NCBI RefSeq assembly: GCF_039693965.1
Contig: NZ_CP155576.1
Coordinates: forward strand, 2,356,001 to 2,420,000
Direction of reading: 5' to 3'
Source of the DNA: Moraxella sp. K1664
GTDB lineage: Bacteria; Pseudomonadota; Gammaproteobacteria; Pseudomonadales; Moraxellaceae
Length of the DNA stretch: 64,000 nucleotides
Part shown: piece by piece, positions 48,579-57,416 of the stretch
How positions within the stretch are numbered: the stretch's first letter is position 1
Layout: every line of letters starts with the position of its first letter
The notes under the pieces: generated by a model
What the model was told of the DNA's origin: nothing
The model's database searches: none
Seen by the model: the letters and a program-made list of their open reading frames with translations, nothing else
Translations under genes and position numbers: made by a program

Positions 48579-49745
48579 ATGGCGACTTTATATTATATCA
48601 GCACCAAAAATCTACTCAAACTTGACAACGGCAAAGAGTCCACCATTTCTTGCCAAGCCATCAATCAATACACCAAAAATATCAAACAAATCAAAGACAG
48701 AAGAGCATGGAAAACCGAAGGTGCTGGGGCAATGTTTATGGGTACAGCACAAGCAGAACAGGATGATTTTGACGCAATTTACCCCACCGCCATTGCTTTT
48801 ATGGACGACAACACCTATGTCTATAGTGCCAGATTGCAAGAAGGTACAGCGATTCAGTCCAAACCAATCGGTAGCGACACGGCAAGCGAGGAGCTGATTT
48901 TACGCAAGAGCGATTTTCAGGTATTTGATTTGTGCTATGATTCAACGAATAAGCGAATTATCGCCTCGGCAAGCGACACCTCTTACGCCAGTCCTTATGG
49001 TGAGCGACATTTGTGCGTATTATCGCTTGACAGTGCTCGCACGCAGTTTGTTACCGAAGGCGAATGCCAAGACAAAAACCCAAGCGTAGACCCCAATAAC
49101 AGCACTGTGATTTATTATGATTCTTGTGGACTTGCGTACACCCAAGATAACGTTGTGTTTAGTCCCCGTCAAGTCAATCGCTTAGACCTCGCCACGGGTG
49201 AACTTGAGACGGTACTGGCAGACGATAAATTTGACTATTTTGCACCCATTATGGACACCCAAGGCAACCTTTATGCCATCAGACGACCCTACCGTGAGCA
49301 TGATAGCACCGACCCTGTGGGTACTGCCAAAGACCTGCTCACAGCACCTTTTAAAATCCTAAAAGCCATCGTGGGCTGGCTGGACTTTTTTACCAAACGC
49401 TATTCAGGCGAATCTTTAAAAACGTCAGGTGCTAACCCCGCTCGCACCAAACCCAAGAGCGAAGAAGAGCTGTTTATTGAGGGAAATCTTGTCAAAGCGG
49501 ATAAAAATTTGCTAAAAAATCAAGCGGACGGCGAGAAGTTTGCAGGCTTTATTTCCAAAAGTTGGGAGCTGATAAATTGCCTGCCCACAGGTGAGATACA
49601 AATCATCAAAAAAGGCGTTATGGCGTATTGTCTTGCAGATGATGATGTTGTCATCTCCAACGGCAAATCAATCGTCAAAATCACTAACGGTCAAGAAGAG
49701 CTGATTGCTCATGCTCCCAAAGTTGCCAAACTGATGTGGGTGTAA
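48579..49745 (+). CDS. Unknown protein, possible beta-propeller
   Basis: A 388-residue soluble protein without signal peptide. Several short repeats look like propeller blades: AFMDDNTYVYSARL, LCYDSTNKRIIASASD, VDPNNSTVIYYDSCG, RLDLATGELETVL and DTQGNLYAIRRP. An amphipathic segment, DLLTAPFKILKAIVGWLDFF, lies near residue 255 and could contact a membrane. No family is recognised. A small membrane protein gene starts 23 bp downstream, so the two are probably one operon. Confidence 0.65.
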   Translation: MATLYYISTKNLLKLDNGKESTISCQAINQYTKNIKQIKDRRAWKTEGAGAMFMGTAQAEQDDFDAIYPTAIAFMDDNTYVYSARLQEGTAIQSKPIGSDTASEELILRKSDFQVFDLCYDSTNKRIIASASDTSYASPYGERHLCVLSLDSARTQFVTEGECQDKNPSVDPNNSTVIYYDSCGLAYTQDNVVFSPRQVNRLDLATGELETVLADDKFDYFAPIMDTQGNLYAIRRPYREHDSTDPVGTAKDLLTAPFKILKAIVGWLDFFTKRYSGESLKTSGANPARTKPKSEEELFIEGNLVKADKNLLKNQADGEKFAGFISKSWELINCLPTGEIQIIKKGVMAYCLADDDVVISNGKSIVKITNGQEELIAHAPKVAKLMWV

Positions 49746-49768
49746 ATTTGCAAAACAAAGGAAAACTT

Positions 49769-49960
49769 ATGGCGATTCAATCCCCTAATTTTAAAGACAA
49801 ACCCCTAACTTTCATCTTTACAAATTTCCAATGGCTTTTGACGTTGGTTATCCTATCGGGCGTGTTTGGCTCGGTGGTGGGTGTTGGGGCGTGGGTTGGG
49901 GTTTGGGCGGTGGTTTTATTAACTCCCATCCTTTTGCTTTTTTACAAACCTTATCAATGA
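49769..49960 (+). CDS. Small membrane protein
   Basis: A 63-residue protein with two hydrophobic helices rich in Val, Gly and Trp (FQWLLTLVILSGVFGSVVGV and GVWAVVLLTPILLLFY). ATG 49769 is chosen because AAAGGA lies 6 bp upstream; the frame opens earlier. Function is unknown. It sits directly behind the possible propeller gene. Confidence 0.6.
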   Translation: MAIQSPNFKDKPLTFIFTNFQWLLTLVILSGVFGSVVGVGAWVGVWAVVLLTPILLLFYKPYQ

Positions 49961-49992
49961 AAAAAGACTTGGAAATACCAAGTCTTTTTAAG
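49960..49992. terminator. Bidirectional terminator
   Basis: The hairpin aaaaagacttgg aaat accaagtcttttt lies between convergent genes. Confidence 0.88.
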
Positions 49993-50001
49993 CAATTTAA
50001 C

Positions 50002-50890
50002 CTATTTTGTGGCAGGTAATCGCTCTGGTGCCACATCAAACCATTTTTCATGAATTTTGGCATAAGTGCCATCGGCGACAATGTTGGCAAGTCCTGCATT
50101 GATTTTTTCCATCAACTCGTTTTCAGACTTTGGTGTGATGATAACCATGTCGTAATGCTCAAAAGCCTCACCCTCACCGACGATTTTAAAGTCAACCTCA
50201 GGGAACTGCTTGGCATAGTAACGTAGCACACCTTCATCTGCCAATACCGCCTCAGCATTGCCTGTCGCCAATTCTTTAAAAGCTAAGGAATGCGGATGGC
50301 TTTCCAATAATACTAGGATTACCTTGACCAATCTCTTCTTCCAATTGCGGAATGTAGGGGCTATCAGCCAATGTTGCAACTTTCTTGCCATTTAAATCTT
50401 TTAAGTTTTTGATACTGTTGTTTTCTGCGGAAACAGCAAGTGCATCTCGTCCCCATGCGTAGGTATTAGAAAGTAAGTATTTTGCTTCTCGCTCATCGTT
50501 TCTTGAAAAACCTGACATGACAATATGGCTTTGGGCATTATCCAAGCCTTTGACAAGCACTTCCCAATCCTGAGAAATGACATCCACGCCAAAACCTTGA
50601 TTTTCAGCGATGGCTTTGATGATGTCCACGTCAAAACCTTGGGCGTTACCATTTTCATCCTTAAAATCATAAGGAGGATAGTTAGCATCGATACCGACCA
50701 CATAACTTTGAGCGTTGGGTGCAGTGGCACTCGCACTGGCTTGCTCACCCGTGGTCGGGGCTGTTGCGGTAGGTGCTGGCTCGCTCTTAGGTTCACTGGC
50801 GGTTTCGGAGGCTTTATCGCTACATGCCATTAATGCCGACAACATCAATGGTAAAATGGCATACTTTGCCTTGGTGCTAAATTTTTTCAT
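50002..50890 (-). pseudogene. Solute-binding lipoprotein of an amino-acid ABC transporter, frameshifted
   Basis: The first frame (50890 to 50276) has a lipoprotein signal with lipobox SALMACSDK. The family 3 solute-binding core follows, with VGIDANYPPYDFKDENG and MSGFSRNDEREAKYL. It shifts near 50304 and ends at FLSF. The second frame (from about 50305 to 50002) carries the rest: SHPHSLAFKELATGNAEAVL to the C-terminus. Deleting one C of the cc pair at 50304-50305 would restore one ~295-residue protein. Either a real frameshift mutation or a sequencing error. No permease or ATPase gene is adjacent. Confidence 0.8.
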
Positions 50891-51261
50891 CAAGGTGTCC
50901 TATAATTAAACAAATGAATTATCCAATCATTTATTGGGTTTTATGATAATACCATGTTCACATGTTTCAAGATAGCCTTGTGGCGACTTTTATTAAATCT
51001 CTTTCCAAACTAAAAATAAACCCTTATAAGTATTGGGGTTGAAGTTTTTAAAAATCCATAAAAATCAGGGTTTGGAAAGAAGTCTATTACATTTTATTAC
51101 AAATAATTTGTTTTAAAAATAATGATTATTGATAAATTTTTATTTGATTTGTTTTTGGTATCCAGAAAATTAACAATAACTGCGTGATTTGATACAAAAT
51201 ACCATGATTTTCACGTTTTTTTTTGATATAATTTGACAAATTTAATCATTTTGGAGCTATC
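50891..51261. other. 371-bp spacer between the solute-binding gene and fba
   Basis: Contains the second 89-bp MITE (50996-51084) and an AT-rich region before fba with TATAAT at 51227-51232 as a likely -10 box. Confidence 0.55.
50996..51084 (-). mobile_element. 89-bp MITE, copy 2
   Basis: The ends aatctctttccaaac and gtttggaaagaagtc are flanked by TATTA on both sides (50991-50995 and 51085-51089). It is inverted relative to the copy at 32838-32926 and of equal length. Confidence 0.85.
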
Positions 51262-52299
51262 ATGGCACTTGTATCCTTACGCCAACTTCTTGACCACGCA
51301 GGCGAACACGCTTACGGTTTGCCCGCCTTTAACGTAAACAACCTAGAACAAATGCGTGCCATTATGATGGCAGCAGACGAGACCGACTCGCCTGTCATCG
51401 TACAAGCATCGGCAGGAGCCAGAAAATACGCAGGAGCTCCCTTTTTACGTCATTTGATTTTGTCCGCCATTGAAGAGTGGCCACACATTCCTGTCGTCAT
51501 GCACCAAGATCATGGCACAAGCCCTGCTGTCTGCCAACGCTCCATTCAGCTTGGATTTAGCTCTGTCATGATGGACGGCTCATTGAAAGAAGACGGCAAA
51601 ACTCCTGCCGATTATGATTATAACGTGGGCGTAACCCGTGAAGTCGTCAAAATGGCTCATGCGTGTGGCGTGTCAGTCGAAGGCGAAATCGGCTGTTTGG
51701 GTAGCTTAGAGACTGGTATGGCAGGCGAAGAAGACGGCGTGGGTGCAGAAGGCATGCTTGACCATAGCCAACTTTTGACATCAGTTGAAGAAGCTCGTCA
51801 ATTTGTCGCCGATACCAACGTGGACGCTCTTGCCATTGCGGTGGGGACTTCACACGGTGCGTACAAATTCACCCGTCCGCCTACTGGCGATATTTTGGCG
51901 ATTGACCGCATCAAAGAGATTCACGAAGCCCTGCCAAACACTCACCTTGTCATGCACGGCTCATCAAGCGTTCCCCAAGAGTGGCTAAAAATCATCAACG
52001 AAAATGGCGGTAACATTGGCGAGACTTATGGTGTGCCAGTGGAACAGCTTGTAGAAGCGATTAAGCACGGTGTTCGTAAAATCAACATTGACACCGATTT
52101 GCGTTTGGCAAGCACAGGAGCGATTCGTAAATTTATGAATGACAATCCTGCTGAATTTGACCCACGCAAATACTTACAAGCAAGCATGAATGCCATGAAA
52201 GACATCTGTGTGGCTCGCTATGAAGCCTTTGGTTCGGCAGGTCATGCCAGCAAAATTCGTCCAATCTCATTAGAGAAAATGGTGGAATATTATAAATAA
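51262..52299 (+). CDS. fba: Class II fructose-bisphosphate aldolase
   Basis: A 345-residue zinc aldolase. The metal and substrate motifs are [17 protein letters not shown] near residue 78, [14 protein letters not shown] near 140, [11 protein letters not shown]-like [11 protein letters not shown] near 198, and [11 protein letters not shown] near 233. It splits fructose 1,6-bisphosphate in glycolysis or runs the reverse reaction. It belongs to the long class IIB-like branch. The ribosome site is TGGAG before ATG. Confidence 0.95.
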   Translation: MALVSLRQLLDHAGEHAYGLPAFNVNNLEQMRAIMMAADETDSPVIVQASAGARKYAGAPFLRHLILSAIEEWPHIPVVMHQDHGTSPAVCQRSIQLGFSSVMMDGSLKEDGKTPADYDYNVGVTREVVKMAHACGVSVEGEIGCLGSLETGMAGEEDGVGAEGMLDHSQLLTSVEEARQFVADTNVDALAIAVGTSHGAYKFTRPPTGDILAIDRIKEIHEALPNTHLVMHGSSSVPQEWLKIINENGGNIGETYGVPVEQLVEAIKHGVRKINIDTDLRLASTGAIRKFMNDNPAEFDPRKYLQASMNAMKDICVARYEAFGSAGHASKIRPISLEKMVEYYK

Positions 52300-52312
52300 T
52301 CGATATAAATCG

Positions 52313-52346
52313 TACATAAGGACGAAGAGATTCGTCCTTATTTGTA
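52313..52346 (+). terminator. Terminator after fba
   Basis: The hairpin ataaggacgaa gaga ttcgtccttat is followed by T's. ruvA begins just after it. Confidence 0.8.
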
Positions 52347-52362
52347 TTTTAAAGGAAAAACA

Positions 52363-52989
52363 ATGATTGGTATGATTACAGGGCAAGTCGCCCACCTATC
52401 CGCCCCTGTCGCTTGTGTCATGACATCAGGCGGGGTCGGCTATGAGATTGAGATGACCTTTGGCGGATTTTGTACGTTGTCCATTGGCATGAATGTTACG
52501 CTTTATACACAACTGGTCGTGCGTGAAGACGCTCATCTGCTGTTTGGTTTTACTGACAAGTCTGAGCGAGAAATTTTTAAAAAACTCATCAAAATCAATG
52601 GCGTGGGGGCAAAAATGGCACTTGCCATACTCTCAACCTTACCGCCTAGCGAACTACACCAAGCGGTAGAATATGGCGATGAGCCCGCCTTAACCCGCGT
52701 GGCAGGCATTGGCAAAAAAACCGCCCAACGGCTTATCATTGAATTAAAAGGCAAATTAGACGGCACATCGGACGATTTATTTACCCCAACCACCACCCAA
52801 GATGAGCCAACACACACCGCCAACCCCATGCACGCCATATATGAAACCGAAAGTGCATTGGTGAGCTTAGGCTATAAAGAAAAGGAAGCCCAATCCGCCA
52901 TTAAGACCGCCAAACAGTCGCTGTCCGATGATGAGCTGACCACATCAAACCTGTTAAAGGCAAGTTTAAAGATTTTATCGGGGTTTTAA
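52363..52989 (+). CDS. ruvA: Holliday junction protein RuvA
   Basis: A 208-residue protein. The N-terminal OB domain (MIGMITGQVAHLSAP) is followed by helix-hairpin-helix motifs (INGVGAKMALAIL and VAGIGKKTAQRLIIEL). The C-terminal domain that contacts RuvB ends SLKILSGF. ATG 52363 has AAAGGA before it; an upstream TTG in frame is rejected. ruvB and ruvC are not adjacent. Confidence 0.95.
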   Translation: MIGMITGQVAHLSAPVACVMTSGGVGYEIEMTFGGFCTLSIGMNVTLYTQLVVREDAHLLFGFTDKSEREIFKKLIKINGVGAKMALAILSTLPPSELHQAVEYGDEPALTRVAGIGKKTAQRLIIELKGKLDGTSDDLFTPTTTQDEPTHTANPMHAIYETESALVSLGYKEKEAQSAIKTAKQSLSDDELTTSNLLKASLKILSGF

Positions 52990-52998
52990 GTCATTCGC

Positions 52999-53030
52999 AA
53001 AAAAACACCGTCATCACAACGGTGTTCATC
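52999..53030. terminator. Bidirectional hairpin after ruvA
   Basis: The stem aacaccgt / acggtgtt has an A run on one side. It lies between the convergent ruvA and DUF2059 genes. Confidence 0.65.
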
Positions 53031-53032
53031 AG

Positions 53033-53584
53033 TCATTCTGCAAAAATCCGCTCTATCTCTTTTTCAATATCTTGTTGCATTTTTTCATTATCGAGATTGG
53101 GGTTGTCAATCAGCATTTGCACAACCAACTTTTGTAACTCGTCCATGTATTCAGGTGTCATTATGTTGGTTTTTTGAACAACGCTTTTGCCAATGGGCGT
53201 GCTTAGAAATTCATTATAAGCATCAATCTCTTCTTGGGTGTAGTATTTTTTGGCGACATCAATAAAGATTTGGTTTATTTTTTGACGACTTTGCGGTGTT
53301 ATCACTTGACCTGTAACTTGATTCACATATTTTTCAAATACCATGCCTACTTGTTTGGCTTGCTCTGGAGTTACACCTTCCTTTTGAGCGATTTGGGCTT
53401 CAAAAACCTGTCTCTGTGCGTCCAAACTGCCTTTCATGCCAAGATCAAAGGCTTTATCCATCTCTGATAATTGCATGAATTTTATCAACGATTCATCAGA
53501 CGGCACTTGGGCGGTGGCGTTCATGGTAAAGGTTAGAGATATGCCAAGTAGCATGGCGGTGAGTGATTTTTTCATGAGTTTCAT
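53033..53584 (-). CDS. Secreted DUF2059-domain protein
   Basis: A 183-residue protein with a signal peptide (MKLMKKSLTAMLLGISLTF, then ATA cleavage region). A helical DUF2059 domain follows, with YTQEEIDAYNEFLSTPIGKS near residue 116. It is expected in the periplasm; function is unknown. The ribosome site is AAGGACA before ATG 53584. Confidence 0.8.
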   Translation of the reverse strand: MKLMKKSLTAMLLGISLTFTMNATAQVPSDESLIKFMQLSEMDKAFDLGMKGSLDAQRQVFEAQIAQKEGVTPEQAKQVGMVFEKYVNQVTGQVITPQSRQKINQIFIDVAKKYYTQEEIDAYNEFLSTPIGKSVVQKTNIMTPEYMDELQKLVVQMLIDNPNLDNEKMQQDIEKEIERIFAE

Positions 53585-53642
53585 GGGATTGTCCTTAGCT
53601 AAAAAATCTTATTTTAAATAAATCTCATTTATTTTTCAAGCC

Positions 53643-54347
53643 CTAAATCACTCGCACCCCACTCACCACCATCACGCCCTGCTCATTCATCACAAAATCC
53701 ACGTCCACCGCCCCATATCGCATGGCACACACCACTCCGATTTCAGACTGGCGGTAGGCAGGGCGTGGGTCTTGGGCGATAAGCTCGCCAATGACGGCTT
53801 TATCATCAGTGGTTAATAAACCCGATTTTATCAACACATTAAATTCATCATTTGCCTTATTATCAAAGATAACATTCCGACTGGTCGGTTTATCAAACCC
53901 TGTCGCTTCACGCACGCCGTCCACATAGGGCAAATACGGCTTGATGTCTAGTATGGGCGTGCCGTCCACCATGTCCGCCCCTATAATGTGCAAAATCACT
54001 TGATTATCAACCACTTCCACCTTATCAAGCCCCACCACTGACAACCCTACCCCAGACGGGCGGTACATACTGCGTGTGGCAAACACCCCAATTTTGTCGT
54101 TACCACCCAAGCGTGGCGGACGCACCTGCGGACGAAAATTGGCTTGTTCTTTGTTGTGATGAAATTGCCACAAAACCCACAAATGGCTATACTGCTCAAT
54201 GCCGACAAAGGCATCAGGTGTGCCATAGGGAGCGACAAAGCGGATATGGCTTTTGACAGCGACCAGATTGGGCTGACGTGGAATGCCAAACTTTTGGGAT
54301 AGGGGCGAGCGATGATAACCGATAGTCGGCAAAACGTGTGTGTTCAT
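53643..54347 (-). CDS. trmO: tRNA t6A37 N6-methyltransferase TrmO (TsaA)
   Basis: A 234-residue protein. The TsaA beta-barrel starts IGYHRSPLSQKFGIPRQPNL and contains GVFATRSMYRPSGVGLSVV and GTPILDIKPYLPYVD. A C-terminal domain of about 80 residues follows. TrmO methylates t6A37 in some tRNAs with SAM. It is single and divergent from fpr. Confidence 0.9.
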   Translation of the reverse strand: MNTHVLPTIGYHRSPLSQKFGIPRQPNLVAVKSHIRFVAPYGTPDAFVGIEQYSHLWVLWQFHHNKEQANFRPQVRPPRLGGNDKIGVFATRSMYRPSGVGLSVVGLDKVEVVDNQVILHIIGADMVDGTPILDIKPYLPYVDGVREATGFDKPTSRNVIFDNKANDEFNVLIKSGLLTTDDKAVIGELIAQDPRPAYRQSEIGVVCAMRYGAVDVDFVMNEQGVMVVSGVRVI

Positions 54348-54498
54348 GGTATTTTTGGGTGGTTTATGCTAAAATGACAAATGGATATGCCAATTTTTAA
54401 GTAAAATTCGGCATAAAAAATCGCTATTATACACAAAATTTGCTATCATATCATTGTATTTCAATGTAATAATCGATTCTTAATAAGTGGATAATGTC

Positions 54499-55272
54499 AT
54501 GTCAAAATTTATTACCGAAACCGTAACCTACGTCCATCACTGGACAGACCGCCTGTTTACCATTAAGACCACTCGTAGCGACAGCTTGCGTTTTAGAAGT
54601 GGCGAATTTGCCATGATTGGTATCGAAGTGGATGGCAAACCGCTTGTCCGTGCCTATTCTATCGCCAGCCCCGCTTGGGCAGAAGAGCTAGAATTTTTCT
54701 CTATCAAAGTCCAAGACGGCCCTTTGACTTCACGCCTGCAACACATCAAAGTGGGTGACACCCTGCTTGTCTCCAAAAAACCCACTGGCACGCTTGTGCT
54801 TGATGACCTACTACCCGCCAAACATCTGTATCTACTTGCCACAGGCACAGGGCTTGCTCCATTTTTGTCGCTCGTGCGTGAACCTGAAATGTACGAACGC
54901 TTTGAAAAAATCATTTTGGTACATGGCGTGCGTCATACCGAAGATTTGGCGTATCGGGACTTTTTTGAAAATGAATTGCCCAATGATGAGATTTTTGGCG
55001 AATGGGTGCGTGAAAAACTTATCTACTATCCCACCGTAACCCGTGATGAGTTCAAAAACCAAGGGCGTGTTACCGACATCATCAAATCAGGCAAACTCTT
55101 TGCCGACATCGGTCTACCCCCCATGAACAAAGACGATGACCGTGCGATGATTTGCGGTAGCATGGCGATGAATGCCGATATGTCTGCTATCTTAGATGAC
55201 TTTGGTTTGACTGTATCGCCACGCATGGGCGTACCTGCTGATTATGTGGTCGAACGGGCGTTTGTGGGCTGA
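54499..55272 (+). CDS. fpr: Ferredoxin/flavodoxin-NADP reductase
   Basis: A 257-residue protein. FAD is bound at RAYSIASPAW near residue 50. The NADP site is LLATGTGLAPFLSLVRE near 113. The C-terminus MGVPADYVVERAFVG is typical of the bacterial subclass IIA type of Pseudomonas and Azotobacter. It exchanges electrons between NADPH and ferredoxin and could reduce Fdx of the isc locus. A GTG four codons upstream is in frame, but the family starts at ATG 54499. Confidence 0.92.
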   Translation: MSKFITETVTYVHHWTDRLFTIKTTRSDSLRFRSGEFAMIGIEVDGKPLVRAYSIASPAWAEELEFFSIKVQDGPLTSRLQHIKVGDTLLVSKKPTGTLVLDDLLPAKHLYLLATGTGLAPFLSLVREPEMYERFEKIILVHGVRHTEDLAYRDFFENELPNDEIFGEWVREKLIYYPTVTRDEFKNQGRVTDIIKSGKLFADIGLPPMNKDDDRAMICGSMAMNADMSAILDDFGLTVSPRMGVPADYVVERAFVG

Positions 55273-55291
55273 TTTTGCCTAAAATAATCAA

Positions 55292-55335
55292 AAACTTGGG
55301 CTTATCTTAACAAGTCCAAGTTATTTTATTTTACC
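55292..55335 (+). terminator. Terminator after fpr
   Basis: The stem aacttggg(c)tt / aa(g)tccaagtt is followed by a T-rich run. Confidence 0.7.
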
Positions 55336-55346
55336 AAGGAATATTT

Positions 55347-55775
55347 ATGAATATTGAATGTAACAGATGTCATGCTCACAATCATGTCGGTGATATTTTG
55401 ATTGAATGCATGAATTGCCGTGCTGATTTGAGTGATGTTTATTTAAAGCAAGCTCGCTCCAAACAAGCATTTTTTAGCAACTTATTGAAAATCATCATTG
55501 TTGCATTCATTTCATCAGTTATCTCGTTGCTTGCTTACGAATTTTATTTTCAAGACAAAATATTTTCGCCAACGCCCAGACATTCTACAACCGCTGAATA
55601 CTTAGCCATTAACGAATGTATGCAAAAAATTCAAGTGCCTAGCGGAAAATCACAAGAGCAATTAGACATTTGCTCAGAAGCATTGCAAAAATTACAAATA
55701 GAAAATCCCAATTTACAAGAAATTAACCCTAGAATGCTAGACGGTTATGCACAAGTGATTCTTTCACAGCAATAA
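55347..55775 (+). CDS. Zinc-ribbon membrane protein of unknown function
   Basis: A 142-residue protein. The N-terminus has two Cys pairs (CNRC and CMNC, residues 5-25) as in a zinc ribbon. One membrane helix follows (LLKIIIVAFISSVISLLAYE, about 46-65). The C-terminal part has two Cys (INECMQ and LDICSE) that could form a disulfide outside. It is AT-rich. No family is recognised. Confidence 0.6.
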   Translation: MNIECNRCHAHNHVGDILIECMNCRADLSDVYLKQARSKQAFFSNLLKIIIVAFISSVISLLAYEFYFQDKIFSPTPRHSTTAEYLAINECMQKIQVPSGKSQEQLDICSEALQKLQIENPNLQEINPRMLDGYAQVILSQQ

Positions 55776-55784
55776 TCATAAATC

Positions 55785-55820
55785 ACTAAACGTACTTTTA
55801 TGGTGCGTTTTTTGTTTTTA
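55785..55820 (+). terminator. Terminator
   Basis: The stem aaacgtac / gtgcgttt has a T-rich 3' side, after the zinc-ribbon gene. Confidence 0.6.
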
Positions 55821-55901
55821 CAAAATCCACTTTTCATATTTTTTTCACAATTCATCAACTGTTGCCATGCTATGATAAAATTTTAAATATGGAAAATTTT
55901 G

Positions 55902-56489
55902 ATGAAAAAACGCACTGTCTTGCCCTTATTTGCCACTATCATTTTATCCGCTTTTGGATTTAACTTTTATCAAAACTCGCCTGCCAATCCCACGGCACAC
56001 GCCACCACCTTATCGCCCAGACAGCTTGAACTTGTCAATCAACCACCCCTAAGGGCAGGCACACAGATTGACAAACTCATCGTTTATAAATCAAAACGGG
56101 AAATGCACGCTTTACATCAAGGCAGTTTGGTAAAAATTTATCCGATATCGCTTGGCAAAAACCCGATAGGACACAAAGAATTTGAAGGCGACATGAAAAC
56201 CCCCGAAGGGGTCTATACCATCAACGACCGTAATGCCAATAGTGGTTATCACAAAAATTTGGGCATTTCTTACCCCAACGAATCCGACATTGCCCACGCC
56301 AAAGCTCACGGCAAATCAGCAGGCGGAGCGATAAAAATCCACGGCATAAAAAACGGTCTTGGCGACATCATCGGGGCAAATCATCTACTAAAAGACTGGA
56401 CGCATGGTTGTATCGCCGTAACTGACCGCCAGATAGACGAGCTGTTTATGGCGGTCGTGGAGAATGCGGTGATTGAGATTTTACCTTAA
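55902..56489 (+). CDS. L,D-transpeptidase (YkuD domain), secreted
   Basis: A 195-residue protein with an N-terminal signal or anchor (VLPLFATIILSAFGFNFY). The YkuD domain has IKIHGIKNG near residue 145 and the catalytic LKDWTHGCIAVTDRQ near 170 with the His-Gly-Cys core. Such enzymes form 3-3 peptidoglycan links or attach lipoproteins; the short ErfK/YafK-type form here may also hydrolyse such links. ATG 55902 has ATGGA upstream. Confidence 0.88.
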   Translation: MKKRTVLPLFATIILSAFGFNFYQNSPANPTAHATTLSPRQLELVNQPPLRAGTQIDKLIVYKSKREMHALHQGSLVKIYPISLGKNPIGHKEFEGDMKTPEGVYTINDRNANSGYHKNLGISYPNESDIAHAKAHGKSAGGAIKIHGIKNGLGDIIGANHLLKDWTHGCIAVTDRQIDELFMAVVENAVIEILP

Positions 56490-56507
56490 TGCTTAAATTA
56501 TAGCCAC

Positions 56508-56987
56508 TTACAACCAATCAGGACTTGGACGACCCGTATACGCCAAAATATCCGCCTTGCCACAGCGATAATAGGCACGATAGGCACTAACGGTATCATC
56601 GACTTGATATTCATCAGGCATGACCTGCGGGGGTGCGATAAAAGGCGTGTCGGCAGAGATGGGGCAGTTTATCAGAATGTGGCGGAGCTTTTGGTCGGTC
56701 AGATGAACCTTGTCATAGCGGTGCGTATATTCATCGCACAGGGCTATAAACAGCCGATAAAGCCAGTCATAATGCGACTTTGAGTCACGCACCCACACCG
56801 CACATGGGTGGTTTTGGTGTGTGCATTTATACAGCACCGCCCGCTCATCATCGCTAAGGACGTTGTCACACAAATGATGAGCGGTACACAGTAGTTGGGC
56901 GTATTCCAATATCATCTTGACCACATGCTTATTACCATGAAAACTGGCACAGCGTATCGGGTCAGGGTCAAGGTAGAAAATATTCAA
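56508..56987 (-). CDS. Phage-like conserved protein of unknown function
   Basis: A 159-residue protein that opens NIFYLDPDPIRCASFHGNKH, then VVKMILEYAQLLCTAHH, a pattern I recognise from uncharacterised phage and bacterial proteins. Many His and Cys residues suggest metal binding or catalysis, but no function can be given. The start is a TTG with AGGGTG before it. It lies 6 bp after the HIT gene stop, so the two are co-transcribed. It is convergent with the L,D-transpeptidase gene. Confidence 0.7.
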   Translation of the reverse strand: MNIFYLDPDPIRCASFHGNKHVVKMILEYAQLLCTAHHLCDNVLSDDERAVLYKCTHQNHPCAVWVRDSKSHYDWLYRLFIALCDEYTHRYDKVHLTDQKLRHILINCPISADTPFIAPPQVMPDEYQVDDTVSAYRAYYRCGKADILAYTGRPSPDWL

Positions 56988-56993
56988 AACACC

Positions 56994-57416
56994 CTACTTA
57001 CTGTCAATGACCGCACGGATTTTACTTGCCAGCTCTGTCAGCTCGTCTTGGTCTGCCATGACACTCTCGTGCTTGCCCAGCTCGTGAACGTGGGTTGGGA
57101 TTAGGTGCATGTGATAGTGGAACACGCTTTGCCCTGCACTCGCGTGGTTAAGTTGCATTTGGACAATGCCATCCACGCCTAGGGCAGTGCGTTGGGCGGT
57201 GATGACTTTTTGGGCGGTTTTGAACACCGCACAGGCATATTCGCACGGCAAATCAGACAGCTCCACCGCTTCACATTTTGGAATGACCAGCACATGACCT
57301 GTTGCCTGTGGCATGACATCCATAAAGGCAAGGGTTTTGTCATCTTCATAAACCTTATGGCAAGGAATCTCGCCACGCAGGATTTTGGCGAAAATGTTGG
57401 TGTTGTCGTAAGTCAT
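56994..57416 (-). CDS. HIT-family nucleotide hydrolase/transferase
   Basis: A 140-residue protein. The N-terminus NIFAKILRGEIPCHKVYED is typical of HinT/HIT proteins. The histidine triad is in SVFHYHMHLIPTHV near residue 96, where the first triad His pair reads H-x-H-x-H. It would hydrolyse adenosine-linked nucleotides. The ribosome site is AAGGAG before ATG 57416. Confidence 0.9.
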   Translation of the reverse strand: MTYDNTNIFAKILRGEIPCHKVYEDDKTLAFMDVMPQATGHVLVIPKCEAVELSDLPCEYACAVFKTAQKVITAQRTALGVDGIVQMQLNHASAGQSVFHYHMHLIPTHVHELGKHESVMADQDELTELASKIRAVIDSK

